From: Heliocidaris tuberculata | Taxonomy: Eukaryota; Echinodermata; Echinoidea; Camarodonta; Echinometridae | Length of the DNA: 64,000 bases | Assembly (NCBI GenBank): GCA_025618425.1 | Contig: CM046833.1 | Location: 34,408,247-34,472,246, forward strand | Direction: 5' to 3' | Shown here: one piece after another, positions 45,861-58,378 of the stretch | How positions within the stretch are numbered: position 1 is the first letter of the stretch | How the letters are laid out: every line of letters begins with the position of its first letter | The notes under the pieces: model-generated | What the model saw: the letters and a program-made list of their open reading frames with translations, nothing else | Databases searched by the model: none | Told to the model about the DNA's origin: nothing | Position numbers and translations under genes: made by a program

Positions 45861-46059
45861 AGTATTAGTCGTTTTTTCTTCGTCGCAAAATCTGTGCGAA
45901 TGAATTGACAAGATATTCAAATTAGAAATAAATTTGTTAATCGTCACTTTTCATTTCATACATGCATCTTTGTGCATTTTTTTACATAATTATGTATACA
46001 GAAAATGAATTATATATATATATATATTATTTCGTAAAGATTTTTTCCTACCAAACAGA

Positions 46060-46987
46060 TGTTTCCCTGCTGAAGGTGACCCAAACGGCTGCTACCCCTT
46101 CCTATTGAGAAAAGGGAGAAAGGGGGACAAAAGAAAATGTAAGAGGGAACTGTGTCGGGATCTTCTTTTCTTTATCAAACCTACCTACTACCTACCTACT
46201 AAATAGACAGAAAACTCTCCAAACACTGAAGTTTTGCTTACATTGTAAAACATGGACAGGCCTTCCTGAATAAATTTTTAATACACTCTTATTGTCAAAA
46301 CCTTTTCGGTTTTTAAGTGTTTTTCCGTTAATTTTTGACAAAATTCATGTGACAGTTGCTTCCGTTTATCGAGGTACGGGACTCTCATTCAGCATAAATT
46401 TGTTTACAGCGCCACCATACGTCAATGTGGGGAAAGGCAGTTCAGTTTTCATTAATGGGTGCCACAATTCTTTGAGAACGATTCGTGAAAATTAATGATA
46501 ATGTGGAGATAATGGCCCCAGCGGCAATTCTGCTGGGCTAGTTTCCGAGGCCTTTGGGGTATTTTGGGTGTTAATTTCATAAACCATTTATGACTATATA
46601 TTGCATTGGTACATATTCTCGAAAGCGGAAACGTGAAAATAAATCTTTAACAACAAAATGGTACAAAACATGTTACGCATAACCTTTCGATACCAAATTT
46701 TCAATTGGCTATAAAATTCATGTTTGATATTATATTTGTATTTTAATACATATTCATTTTCTAATATTCAATTACTAGCACAGCCCCATCAGAAACTTCA
46801 AACTTTAAACTTCAAAATTCAGGCGTTGAAAAACTGAAAACCCGCAGAAAATAAGTGGATATCCAAATAGAATCTAAGGCCAAACAAAAACATTACATTG
46901 CCAGTAATGGCCAAAAATCTCCTTAGCCTAAATAATAACCTAGAGTAGACATGGTAGAAGATGGTTGTCCATCTTAAAAGACCCGCC

Positions 46988-46990
<3 letters not shown>
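46060..46990. other. No gene recognised
   Basis: AT-rich. A 67-codon frame at 46292-46495 has no recognised match. A short (TA)n lies at 46012-46028 just before it. Confidence 0.5.
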
Positions 46991-47067
<77 letters not shown>

Positions 47068-47105
47068 TTCTTTCTTTCTCTCTCTCTCTCTCTCTATCTC
47101 TCTCT
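46985..47105. repeat. C-run, (TC)n and (TA)n compound microsatellite
   Basis: C-run, about 32 bases of TC, about 34 bases of TA, then TTTC and TC repeats in direct succession. Confidence 0.95.
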
Positions 47106-47219
47106 TGTTTCGTCTATTTTTTCACCCGTTTTATTTGCTCTATTTCTCTCTCTTTCTCCCACTCTCTCTGCATCAATCTGTCTTTCACTTTTGCTCTCAC
47201 TGCTGATAAACATCAAGAT

Positions 47220-47545
47220 CTTCACGCACCTTGCGTGTATGAACTTGATCTGACTCCACAGGCTGGGATTAGATTAACCTCTCCCCCTATGGGATCATTG
47301 AACCCACCTGCCTCCCATTAATCTCACTCGGTAGGGTCACGACCCCTCCCTAGGAATCATGGGTACGCGTGCGTAGATTAGCCATCAGGGGCGTGGCCAG
47401 CCTTAATTGATTAGGGCCAGTGGATTTCGCAGATAGGGGAAATCGGTGGGTTGAGTCCGCGAAAGGATGATAATCTACTCCTAAGCTGCCGGGAGTAACC
47501 CGATTTCTGAGGGATCAGATTATCCTAAGCTGTTTCAAAGCTTCA
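47220..47545. promoter_or_regulatory. Candidate enhancer: cluster of GATTA motifs
   Basis: Seven GATTA/TAATC cores (at about 47266, 47271, 47319, 47375, 47408, 47471 and 47517) lie in about 260 bases, against roughly 0.5 expected by chance on both strands. The stretch is GC-richer than its surroundings and lacks long open frames. GATTA is the core bound by K50 homeodomains (Otx, Gsc, Pitx). A diverged mobile element is an alternative. Function is inference. Confidence 0.35.
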
Positions 47546-49890
47546 GCAGAATGGTCAAATCGGTCAAATAGTTTGGTTCATCATTTAGGAAAAAATTGAG
47601 ACTGTGCCATTACCACTGCATCAGAAAAAAATCATACAAAAAAGAAGAAAAAACCAAAAAATGGAGAAAAAAAATGATATTGAAAAATAATGCCCCTTTT
47701 TGCTTGTATGCAATGAAGTTCGTATTGTTTTCTGCATTATGTCAATAATGGGATGGCTGCAAGCATAAATTGCCCTTCATAGTTGTATGTTAATGATGAA
47801 ATATAGTGATTTATAAAGATATGAAACAGTACTAAAAATACATCTCTTCAAACAATTCGTGTAAAAGTCTACATTTCAGAATTATTCTTTATTCTACCAC
47901 ACTAATACTCTATATCGGTTGTCATGACAACATTATTATAAATGATGTACGTAATTCTGTTATTATCTATTATTGTTTGCCTATTAGCATAGTGATAACT
48001 ATAACAGATGATTTAAAAGGTAAGGAGGAGCTAATTATAATAATTTTGTGTGATCAGACTTTAGTGAACGTAAAATGTTCGGATGTTGTTACAAATCATA
48101 CATTGTTCTTTATATAATGATATGTATCATATATTTATGTAATAGCTATGTTATGTTCCACATTATTCTCTCAAACTAAGTTTTTTACGAATAGATGACA
48201 AATCAAAGATGATATATTTTTCGCAAGCAATGAGGGAATGGTGACGCCGCCTGCCAGTGTTTAGCAGGTCATTGTTTCAGGAGTAGGAAATATCACAATA
48301 TTGACGATCACTTTCATTTAAACTTCATCAAGCCATATAATACTGCTGACTCTACCACTAATATAAAATTTGGCACTGCGTTTATATATACATATGTAAT
48401 ACCAACCGGAAGATTGTCCTGTAACGTCGGTCATAAACAGGTTCGAAACTAGACTAGTTTCTTTCGTTACTTTTTTTTTTTTTTTTTTTTTTTACTCTTT
48501 TCCCCTGAGATGACCCAGTTCGAATTTCTTCCTCGATTGTTATCACTGGCAAACCAGATGTGTTTACTACTTGTTGGCTTATCCGCACGCGACCCAGTAA
48601 GACCACAAGAAAAAGAGAGAAAGAGAGAAATGAAGAGTGCAAGATATAGATAAATAGGGAAAGAAAGAGAAAGGAGAATTAGTAGAGACGATAAGAAATA
48701 GAGAAAGAGTAAGAGGAGAGATGAATAGCAAGAAGAAATAGAAACTGTGAGAAAGAAAAAAATAAAAGAGAAGGGAATGGAGGGGGGAGAGGAAAAGAGA
48801 GAGAGAGAAATGGAAAGAAAATGAAAGAGTGAAAGAGGAAAAAAAACATGGAGACAAAGTGAGTGTACGAGAGAATGGGTGAGAGAAAGAGAGAGTGAGA
48901 GGGAGAGAAAAAAAATATAGAATGCTAGAGAGATTCGGCAGAGAGAGAGAGAGAGAGGGGTTATCTTTTGAAGCACTACCACCACCCCCACACACACAAA
49001 AAGAAAAACACCATCCAGTCATCCTCCAAACTTGGTCATAAACTAAAAAGAGAAAGTTGAACTTGACGCGTGGCGGGCTTTTTACACGGTCATCATCTGT
49101 TGCAAATTGATAGATGTATAAAAATAGACCTGGTAGCAGGCAGCGTGGAGGTATCAAGTGGGGTTGCGGAAACCACTCATAAGCCGACCCCAATTGAGAA
49201 TAACATCTGATGACGTCAAAAGAGACAATTGCATCCGGATACGAGGTCAAATTGATCCCAAATAACATACAATCATGGACCGGCATAAACAGATAACATT
49301 GTCGAACCTTGTCTGACCTTCACGAGCACTGAAGTTATTAATAGAACTCGAACAAGAAAAGAAAACAAACAATAGAAGAAAAGAAAGATAACGAGATATT
49401 TTTTTTTTTTTTTTTTTTTTTACATAGAGTTTGTATAAATTAAGAGTTTCCGGCTATATAATGAATAAACTCTAATCGAAATTCATTGATTTACATCATC
49501 ACATCATATCTATCTTTTTTTTAATAGTACATAATTATAGACCTAGTTCCCGGTATAGATTTGAAATTCGAAGGGGGAAATGCTAACGAGTGGTCTTTTC
49601 AATGAAAGAAATCGAAAATTAAGTAAATTGAGTGCTGCCCTTCGACGACGTATACCTTCTTTTTCTTTATTTATTTATTTACACATGAAACAAACGATAT
49701 AGCAATCAAAATAAAAAGTTGATCTAAAAAATGGGAGATAGATACTGATATACATGTATAGTAATAATGTAACCAAAGGAAACGTGTGGATTCTGAAAAA
49801 AAAAGGGGGGCTCTTAATATTGACTGCTGTAGTGAACAAATAATAAGAAGTACTGACAGCATAACGATATTAAATTACCTATAAAAAAAA
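47546..49890. other. No gene recognised
   Basis: AT-rich stretch with a T-run at 48471-48493, a purine-rich (GAGA)n/(GAAA)n tract at 48600-48965 that yields spurious open frames on the minus strand, and a T-run at 49399-49421. Sequence at 49040-49320 is less repetitive but shows no exon. Confidence 0.5.
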
Positions 49891-49902
49891 ATTATTGGTA
49901 TC

Positions 49903-50275
49903 GCCAGTGGCGTCGCCAGAGTATTCTGGGAGGAGTGCAGATGAGGGGCGGATCCAGGATTTTGTAACAGGGATGGACATTTCCGAGAAAAGAAATCTAA
50001 CTGGCAAAAGAGACAGAGAGAGAGAGAGAGAGAATGTTATCACAGTTTTGGTGCTATTTACTCCGAAATATCTGACAAGTCAAAAGAAAACAGTTAGCAG
50101 ATATTTCAGATTCCTTTTTGTTCGAAAATATGAAAAGGGGGATACATTTTGTATTGGGGTTGTGTCCTTACAATATGGCACTTGGGTTTCAAGTGGCCAC
50201 TGGCCGGTTGTGCACCCTCACCCCACCACCCCCCCCCCCCCCCCATCCCTCTCAATCCGACATTGGCACATGCAA
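49903..50275. repeat. CAGTGGCG/GGGGCGGATCCAGG repeat, copy 5
   Basis: CCAGTGGCGTCGCCAGAG, then GGGGCGGATCCAGGATTTTGTAACAGGG (shared with 11314), a GA tract and a C-run before CTCTCAATCCGACATTGG. Two nested copies are likely. Confidence 0.5.
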
Positions 50276-50591
50276 ATACAAATTAAGTGCGGACAATCAA
50301 ATTCATTAACACTTTCATGATTCTGAAATATTAATTTCATAACAATTTCAGCGAGGCTGAGAATATGGCCAGTTAGCGAATCCTCAACATCATTTGCAGA
50401 AAATGAAAACGACAGGAATGAAAAGCCCTAATTACTTTTTATATTTTCAAACGTGACGACTGAGAGAAGTACTTTCAATCTTTCACGTACACTCCTTTTC
50501 TTTCTCAATTTCTTTATCTTTCTTCCTTTATCCACACTTTCTATCACTAGCTGCTGACTTTCTCATCCCCTCTCTTTTTCTTTCTCTCTGC

Positions 50592-50624
<33 letters not shown>

Positions 50625-51329
50625 TCTCTCCCTGTCTATCCTCAGTTGTCCATCCCAGGGCCCATTTTTTTAGTCTTTTATTTTTTATTCAGGTCTAATG
50701 CTCCCCTGTCGATGAACTTTTCATATTATGCACCAGCCTGATTCTCTGCACTCCCTCAACTCAATCTTATACCTCTATACCCAGCAAGTCCGCGGGTAAC
50801 GCGGCGTAATGCTGGTTGCTCGTACGTGCCAAAACGAAGGCAAAAATCGTTATTCTCAATGACCCTTCTCACCTAGCTAAGACAAGTATGCAAATCGGTG
50901 AATGAATTTCAATACCATCTTGCCTTTATTTTGTTTAAGTGATATCCCCTCATCGATGTAATTGGTTGGGGTTCAAAGGACTTTGATATTTGACGAAAGT
51001 ACAGACAACCACTGATGGTTATCAGCTATCAGCAAACGCAATGCAGTATTACAGCACTGTTCTCTGAATATCCTATCATCACAATGATATAATTGATGTC
51101 TCTTCTTTTTATGTAAATCGTACCCTTTTTCGTACTTTTATTTTTTCATGGTCTTCGAAGTACCCTCTTCATATTACTTACACCTTCATGGTCATGGAGT
51201 GTTTTGTTGTTGATTTGTATGGGGCCCTCCCCACAATGAAAAACAGAACAAAGGCGAAAGCGAACCGATTCTGTCTAAAGAAAGGGTGTTGGTATACACG
51301 GCAGAGAATGAGAGGCGTAGACATAACTC
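50276..51329. other. No gene recognised
   Basis: Contains a (CT)n tract at 50584-50632. The frame at 51188-51300 is unrecognised. Confidence 0.5.
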
Positions 51330-52655
51330 AGGGGCGGCGAAGCGTCTTTCAAAGTGGGGGCACCATCCAAAAAGTCACAAAATGTCACAAGGACACTTTG
51401 GGGGGAAAAGAGGTACCTATAAGTGGTGAACATAAAGCGAAAGGGGGACCATTTTGTGACTTTGGTATTATCATACAGTCCAGTTAACATGATTAATACA
51501 TTATCAAGCATCATCTTCTTCCTTTTTATCATGTTTATTGTGGTTCTGGACACTACTTCAGCTTCCCCAATTTTGCAATTGTGTGTGATGGTCTAATGAC
51601 TTATGTGCGAGCGAGCGAAGCAGGCGAGCAAAAATTTTCAGACACAATGCTGAAGTCCTTTGGTTGAGCATTATTTATAGCGATATAATGAAAATGACAA
51701 CAGCAAATTAATTGAGGGAAATGTCGAATTATCTTTTAATTCGTACATTAACTCTGTCGTTTTTCTTTAGCATTACATCGATATCAACGTACTTGATGAG
51801 ATCTGCTTGATTTCTTAATATACTATAAGAGCTAGCGAGCGTAGCGAGCGAGTTTTGGGGAGATTTTTCAGAAAATATTGCCCTTACTTGGTGTAAACTA
51901 TGGGCACATTCGAGCGAACGGAATGAGAAATGCTTTGCTGGGGGGGGGGGTAGGCATTATGCCCCTCTTGCCTCCAGCTCCACTGCCCTACATTGTTGTA
52001 ATATGGGTAGCTGTTACTACATAGAGCCGCATCGATTCTTTGAAGTTAAATTGGCTCTTTTTGTAAGAAACAGTGGGAAATATAGGTAAATAGGGGGGCA
52101 TTTATCAGAAGAGGAAAGGGCACTTATCAGAAATGGAATAGGGCACTTATAAGAAGTGAAAAGGGGCACTCATGAGAAGAGAAATAGGGCACATATTAGG
52201 TAGGAAAAGGGGCACTTATCAGAAGGGGAAAGTTGGCTTGTATTAAAAGGGAAAAAAGAAAATTTTACTTATCAAAGGAAAAAAATGCACAAATTAGAGG
52301 GAAATTAGGGGAACTTATCAGAAGATGGAAGGGAACTTATTAGAAAGAAAAAAGGGGCACCTATCAGGAGTAAAATTGCACTTATCAGAAGGAGAAAAGG
52401 GCACTTATTAGAGAGATAAGGAGGCAATTATCAGATTTGGAAAGGGGCACTTATCAGGAGGAAAAAAGGCACTTATCAAAAGGGGAAAGGGTACTTATTA
52501 GAAAGGAAGAGTAGCACTTTTAGTAGTAAAATGGGGAACTTATCAGATAGAAAGGGGCATTTTTTCAGAAATAAAAGGGGTTCTTTGGGGGTACTTGAAA
52601 AAGTGGAGGGCACTGTGCCCCCCCCCCTGCCCCCGGGTGTGCCGCCTCTGCCATA
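51330..52655. mobile_element. GAGCGAGCGAAGCGAGC element, copy 2, with minisatellite
   Basis: Starts CAGGGGCGGCGAAGCGTC...GGGGGCACC and ends GGCAC...CCCCCCC...GTGCCGCCTCTGCC, an imperfect inverted pair. It has two GCGAGCGAGCG blocks (51607 and 51831) in common with copy 1 at 20463. The right part is a tandem array listed separately. Confidence 0.55.
52090..52575. repeat. Degenerate minisatellite, about 24-bp unit, about 20 copies
   Basis: Units resemble GGGGCACTTATCAGAAGAGG plus A-rich spacer. Unit length varies from about 20 to 28 bases and most copies differ. It is absent at the matching place of the copy at 20463-21200. Confidence 0.85.
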
Positions 52656-54160
52656 ACCAAAGATCTGTTGACATATACAAATGCAGACAGAGCATAAAAC
52701 GGGAATGAATCATCATCGTGGACCAGACTACGGTTGTTTGACTATTTTTCAATCTTAGCGTACTTGGTCGAAACTAAACTAACTGAAGTGCTAAAAACCT
52801 ACACAAATGCAGACCGCGAAGAAGGCATGAAATAAAACAGTACTACCAGACGACGAAATGACTGTTGCTTGATTATTTTCGCATCTTAGTTTTTTCCATC
52901 ACTAAAATATGAGAAGAGAAGAGGAGGCGGAGAAAAGAAAGCAAAAAGAGGGGAAATGTTTGTTGTCTGGGTGCCTACTCACTTATGCCATTATGGTCAT
53001 GTAGGCTGAGGGGTAGAAGGGCGTTATCACTATGTTAAGAGTTAACGCCTTTTGAGCTCTCAACAGACATGATGTTATTGACCGTATCAAAGCGGGAGGG
53101 GGGGGGGCGGGCAGGCACGGAGGTGTCACAGCCAAGCTGCAGCCCGTAATCAGCCAGAAAGTTGATTTCATGTTTTCCCAATCGATCGATATAATGCGAT
53201 CGATTTCTTTGATATCTTGTACGTTTATTTCATTCCGTCTCAATGGCTTCCATAAAAGCTTAACAGACAAGAATGATCAACTGTCTTTCAGACATGCTTC
53301 TTTAAGCTAGTGAAAGCACAAAATTTTGTCTCCTCCCCTGGATGTGAACTTATACTATATTTTTTTTTAATGCTTTTTTTGCCTTTATTCAGATATTCAG
53401 ACGAGAAAATTGTACAAAGATACATTATTTTTCATACATTGTAAACACAATACATAATTCGATCCAAAACAAATAATACAATGCAAAATCTGCAATCTGA
53501 ATAAAGATTTTTAAAGATAGATAAGAAAAAAGGTGAAGGTGCTGCTTTATAACCCATAGTATACATGATAAGTCAAACTGTCATCTTTACATATATAGGA
53601 TAAACTACATGCAGTGCATTTTCAATTTTTCGATTTTATTTTACATTATTTATTATATAGTATTTCTTATATCAGTGGAGTTCTGTAACCATACTGTTGC
53701 AATAATAAAAACACAATACTAACAATTAGTGGTTGGACCAATGAGAAAGTGAGGGAGTGAGGAGGAGAAGAAGACATAAATGAAGACATTTATCATTATC
53801 ATTACTATTATTATTATTAATAATCAGGGTTTTTTTTTTCTTTTCAGATTGTACACATGCATGCATTACAAAGCGATTGCTAAATCAAAAGAGACGTCTT
53901 GAAAATAAAGGCATATTTTCACAATCTGTTTTTGTTTGGTGTGCCAAGGTTACATATTTCGGTAACGAAATAATCATGGATTTATAATGTACATGCATAT
54001 AAACAAATACCCATTTTATAGCAAGCGCCCCCTCCCCCCAAGAATACGCAAGACATGGAGTAAAAACTGAATCATACTTCTGTATTTCTCCTTTTAATAT
54101 TCTTGTCAATTGTCATGATTGTGTTCTGACGCAATAGAAATATTTTTAAATACTTTTACA
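52656..54160. other. No gene recognised
   Basis: Contains a G-run at 53098, AT-rich sequence and TTTATTCAGAT/ATCTGAATAAAG (53385 and 53495), a possible small inverted pair around old LINE 3' sequence. Confidence 0.5.
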
Positions 54161-55584
54161 GCCCCCCCCCCCCTCCCCTGGGCGCTCTCTCTCTCTCTAT
54201 CTCTCTCTCTCTCTCTCTCTCCCTTCTTTAATTATTTCTTTCTTTCTTTCTTTCCTCTTTTGTCTCTTTCACTCTATCTGAAATTTTCTCCTTACCTTCG
54301 CCCTGGCAAAACTGTCAATTAAGTACGCTAATTTACACTAACCCATTGACCAGAACAAAGATGTTTAGGTTCACTTACTGGACAATGCGTTCAATTTTCA
54401 CAATTTGTTGGGGGTCGTTCATCAAATTTGCATCTCGAACATCGAGAAGTGTTATGTAGAACCTCAAGTACAGGTCCATGGTCAGAATATATCAGCCTTG
54501 ACCGGTCTATAGTCAATTGGTGGCGTTGTAGGCGCTCACCAGTAATCATACTCCATATACGCTCACAAATGAGAAATAAACAAAATAAATCATGAAAAAT
54601 AAGTGTTAGTAGTAACACACTCTTTGTGCACATACTATAAGAAAATTATGTATCATTGAATTTCTGTGAATTTCCTTCTACAATTGCATGATCTTTGGTA
54701 CGGGTCGAAAGGGGGATCACCGAAATTTGCAGGATCTAATTACTGTTGTGCGGCCTATAAAAAACGTGAGAAGAAATGTTAATAGCAAAAAAAAAATAAA
54801 GCAAAAGCAATTTTCAGTACACGTAAATGTAAAATGTAGAAGAAGAAAAAAAAAGACAACAAGGAAAAAGAAAGTGGCGTGGCTAATGTGACTAGACATA
54901 ATTCTTAATGGCAGGAAGTCTTTACATCAAAATAATGAAGCCACTGACGTTATTTTCTCACCATAGAACTGCATTTGGAAAGCTCGAAAATAAAAATCAC
55001 GATCATTTTCTTCTGACAATGGATATTTCCTTTTAAAGAGAAGGGAATAGCACTGAAAAAAAAGTCTCGATCCTCCAAATTCTTATCCTGCGTTTATTCT
55101 GATCCTTTCACGAATTATTATAATAATTTGTTCCTTATTTTCCATCGAAAAACCAGTTTTCCTTAGTCAAAGTAAGACTGGATGTTTTGGGGGAGGGGAA
55201 GGGATGGAACGGGTTAAAAGCAGAAAATATTTTCACAACCACCTTTGGGCATTTTTAAGAGACCATGTATTTTGTTTGTTTGTATTTCAATTAATGACCA
55301 TTATTTATCATTTATTAGGGCGTCGCTTGTCATCGTCATCATGCACTTCGTGAATTCAGTAAAATGATAATGATAGTAATCTTGTTTTAAATAGTGCCAA
55401 ATACATCTGCCATGTATCTGAGCGCTTTACAGATATATCATCTTCTTTTCCTTTTTTTTTTTTTTTTATTTATAAACAAACACAAAAACGTGTACGTGAC
55501 ATTCGATTCACCCAACAATGGGGGCAGTTATGTAGTAGTACCCAAGCTTCACCGAATATTCTTGAGAGTGCGCAGAACAATTTA
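54161..55584. other. Microsatellites and unrecognised sequence
   Basis: C-run and (CT)n at 54161-54222, (TTTC)n at 54236-54255. AAATAGTGCCAAATACATCTG...TGAGCGCTTTACAGATATATC at 55389-55436 resembles a CR1/L2-type LINE or SINE 3' end in reverse orientation. No gene. Confidence 0.45.
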
Positions 55585-55665
55585 ACCCGTTAACTACTGA
55601 ATTCTCTAACTCTAATATAGGCTTAATACAAGGGCCTCCCGGTCCCGTAGGCAATGGGTTGATAA
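55585..55665. repeat. Short dispersed repeat (ACTACTGAATTCT family), copy 2
   Basis: GTTAACTACTGAATTCTCTAACTCT-ATAGGCTTAA matches 25720-25760 (GTTGACTACTGAATTCTTTAACTCTCATAGGCTTAA), and GGG-TT(A/G)AT follows in both. Confidence 0.6.
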
Positions 55666-57990
55666 TGATGAACTCCTTTGGACAGACTCTTGAGATACTC
55701 GAGACATCGGAAGCAAAGGCTTAATAAAGTATTGGTTTAGAATCCACAGACTCTGACTCATCTCATATCACATGTTATTTCTTATTGTCTTTTTCGTCAC
55801 GTGAAAGACACCGTAATGTCATTCGTCGCTCCCGTCTCGATCCAATGCTGGGGAATTCGCTCCTGCTTCGGAAAGTCCTCACTAGTTTACAGACCCGGTA
55901 TTTTTTTCCATTTGAAATCAAAGACGGTTTTATATTGGGAAGAAATCAGTACCAACCCCTTCCCACATAATCAACATAGTCACAGTATGTTTTATCTACC
56001 CAGACATTATGATTAATTTTTGCTGTTTTCAACGATTCCAGCCCCATCCCCACTCCCCCCCCCCCCCCCTTCCAGACTCTTTAAGATCTGCCCTTAAATA
56101 TCTAACATTTTGCCTTACGGCTTTTTGGAGAAATCAATTTATTTCAAGTAAACTATAGGTGTTTGTCACTTTGAGGACGTCTCATGGCCGGTGGAGTTAT
56201 TACTTTTACAACAAAAAAAAGATGATGAATATAAATTATCAGTATAGCATATAAAGCCCCCCCCCCCCCCACACACACACACACATACGCACACACACAC
56301 ACATATATAATTGTTTTTGTTTGTTTCTGAGACATCAGCATTTTGATTGAATAACACAATAAGCAAATGATAAGTTATACAGGTGAAGAAAAACATATAT
56401 CGAAAAACAACAGCTCTTTATTTTAGAGATATGTATGTCAGACCGGCTGGACGGATAATTCTAAATCGTGTGTGATTTTTATCTGTTGTAAGACTTTGAA
56501 TAGGGGAATCGATTGATTTTGCTTTCGGAAAATAGTTTTTTTTTTCCTCCTAAACAAACACACTTTAAAGGGAAGACGAGTCAATGAACTCCAAGCTTGT
56601 AACCATACACGACAGCTTCCTGATCTAAAATTGAACGATAAAAACAGTTGGTAAAACGGTTAGCTTGTTATTTCAAAGGTTCGTTAAAAAAAAAATACAA
56701 TAATTTTTGACCCCCCCCCCCCCCCACACCTTAAAAGAAATATAGCCCCTTATCATAATTTTGAATACCGAGCCTTTGATACATATTTATTCTTAACACT
56801 TTGCCATCATGGTCTTAAAAGTAATGGAAATACATGTATGTTTGCATCAGTGTTTGTAAAGAACTATCAACGTTTACATGATTTAATTCGTGAAAATTTA
56901 GTGCTCCTTTCAAATATAGGGAGTATGTGAATTTCATAATTGCTGTGCGAATAATTATAAAAATCTTTGATTTGGACAAATTGATGCATTATCTAAATCG
57001 CTTACTAATCAGACTGTCCAGTTCTCAACGAGCCTCACCTGTTGTGTGTAGAAATACTGACCCATTACGTCCTCGTAATGTTTCCTTTTCCATCGAAATC
57101 TGTCTGTGGTTTTAAAAATAAAAACAAGTCTGAGATCAGCTTCATTGTTGTCTATGATAAATGAAAACAAAATCAGACGTCATTATGTTTTTTTAAAAAG
57201 TTACACTGATCGATTGCTGGAAAGTTTGTAAGTTGTTTACTAACGTGATCTATTTTGAACATATCTTGAACTTTAAAGATGATGCCGAGTACGCCCACTG
57301 ATCATTTATTGCATTATGAAAGAAACTGTCGTTTCTGAATGTTCTACTAGGCAGTAAACATGACAAATACTTCATTACTAAGTTTCGGAATCATATTTAG
57401 ATCAAAGTGAGTACACCTTGCTGGTAATGACAAAAATAAAAAACATATTGGACACAAACACGGGACATGGGATTACAAAAACATGCATCACTGGACAGTG
57501 TTCAACATCTGTCCAGAGTTGAACTACTTCTCATCATTATTTGAATTATAAGAGCATTCCAAGAGTAGTCAATTCAGTTCATTTTCTTTATTTCATAAAA
57601 AAAACACATGAGTTGATAATCGAAAAGTGTCATGATAACGCCATAAAAAGACCAGTGGCTTGGGAATGGAAGAGAGCCATCGCACGACAGTTTAGTGATA
57701 AAGCAGGTAGAAAAGCATAAAACAAACAAACATGTTATGATACAAAATACAGAACATTAAAAAGATCTACAATACTAACAACAAAAACGATATCGAAGGA
57801 CGTAAGTTATTTCACAATATTTTATGTCAGAATCATGTCATTAGTAGGTGGTTAGAAGATGCAGCTTAATGATGGCTTTAAAATAGGTTACGATGGTCCA
57901 ATTTTAAATAAGGGGACTAGATTATTCCAGAATTCACCAGCTTTCTATTTTATTGAACTGAATCCTCTTCAACCATTTTGATACCAGGAT
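55666..57990. other. No gene recognised
   Basis: AT-rich with C-runs near 56056, 56257 and 56711, and a (CA)n at 56270-56302. Frames at 55785-55970 and 56927-57115 have no recognised similarity. Confidence 0.5.
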
Positions 57991-57998
57991 TTTATTTA

Positions 57999-58065
<67 letters not shown>

Positions 58066-58090
58066 GTGGCTTATTGTATAGCGCTCATGT
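57999..58090 (-). repeat. (AAT)n tract joined to a LINE/SINE-like 3' end
   Basis: About 62 bases of AAT repeat followed by GGTGGCTTATTGTATAGCGCTC. On the minus strand this reads GAGCGCTATACAATAAGCC then (ATT)n, like the LINE 3' end at 20080-20170. Confidence 0.55.
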
Positions 58091-58279
58091 CCGTCACGTT
58101 GTTAACAAAGAGAATGAGAGACAAATCATTTATCACCTTTACCAGATAGAAAAAGCATCAACTCTTATGTTTGTTTATTTTTTTTAATCTCGCTACTTGT
58201 GAATTGATTTCATGTCAAATAATGTGTAAGACAGAAACAGAAAGTTTTTCGACACTCAATTATAAACATATAAATAAAA

Positions 58280-58320
58280 CATATATATAATATATATATA
58301 GGAATAATATATATATTATA

Positions 58321-58372
<52 letters not shown>
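58280..58372. repeat. (TA)n palindrome and 34-base T-run
   Basis: ATATATAATATATATATAGG...AATATATATATTATATATA forms a hairpin and runs into a long T-run. Confidence 0.9.

Positions 58373-58378
<6 letters not shown>

Noticed and set aside
47400..47470. Possible tRNA-like or SINE promoter (GGTTGAGTCC)
   Set aside because: The box B match lacks a base, no convincing box A precedes it, and no cloverleaf could be drawn.
48467..49286. Minus-strand open frames of 176 and 235 codons
   Set aside because: Mostly Ser/Leu/Phe repeats from (GAGA)n/(GAAA)n. No domain, splice context or coding bias.
52090..52575. Possible CRISPR-like array
   Set aside because: Units and spacers are both degenerate and similar, in animal DNA; it is a minisatellite.
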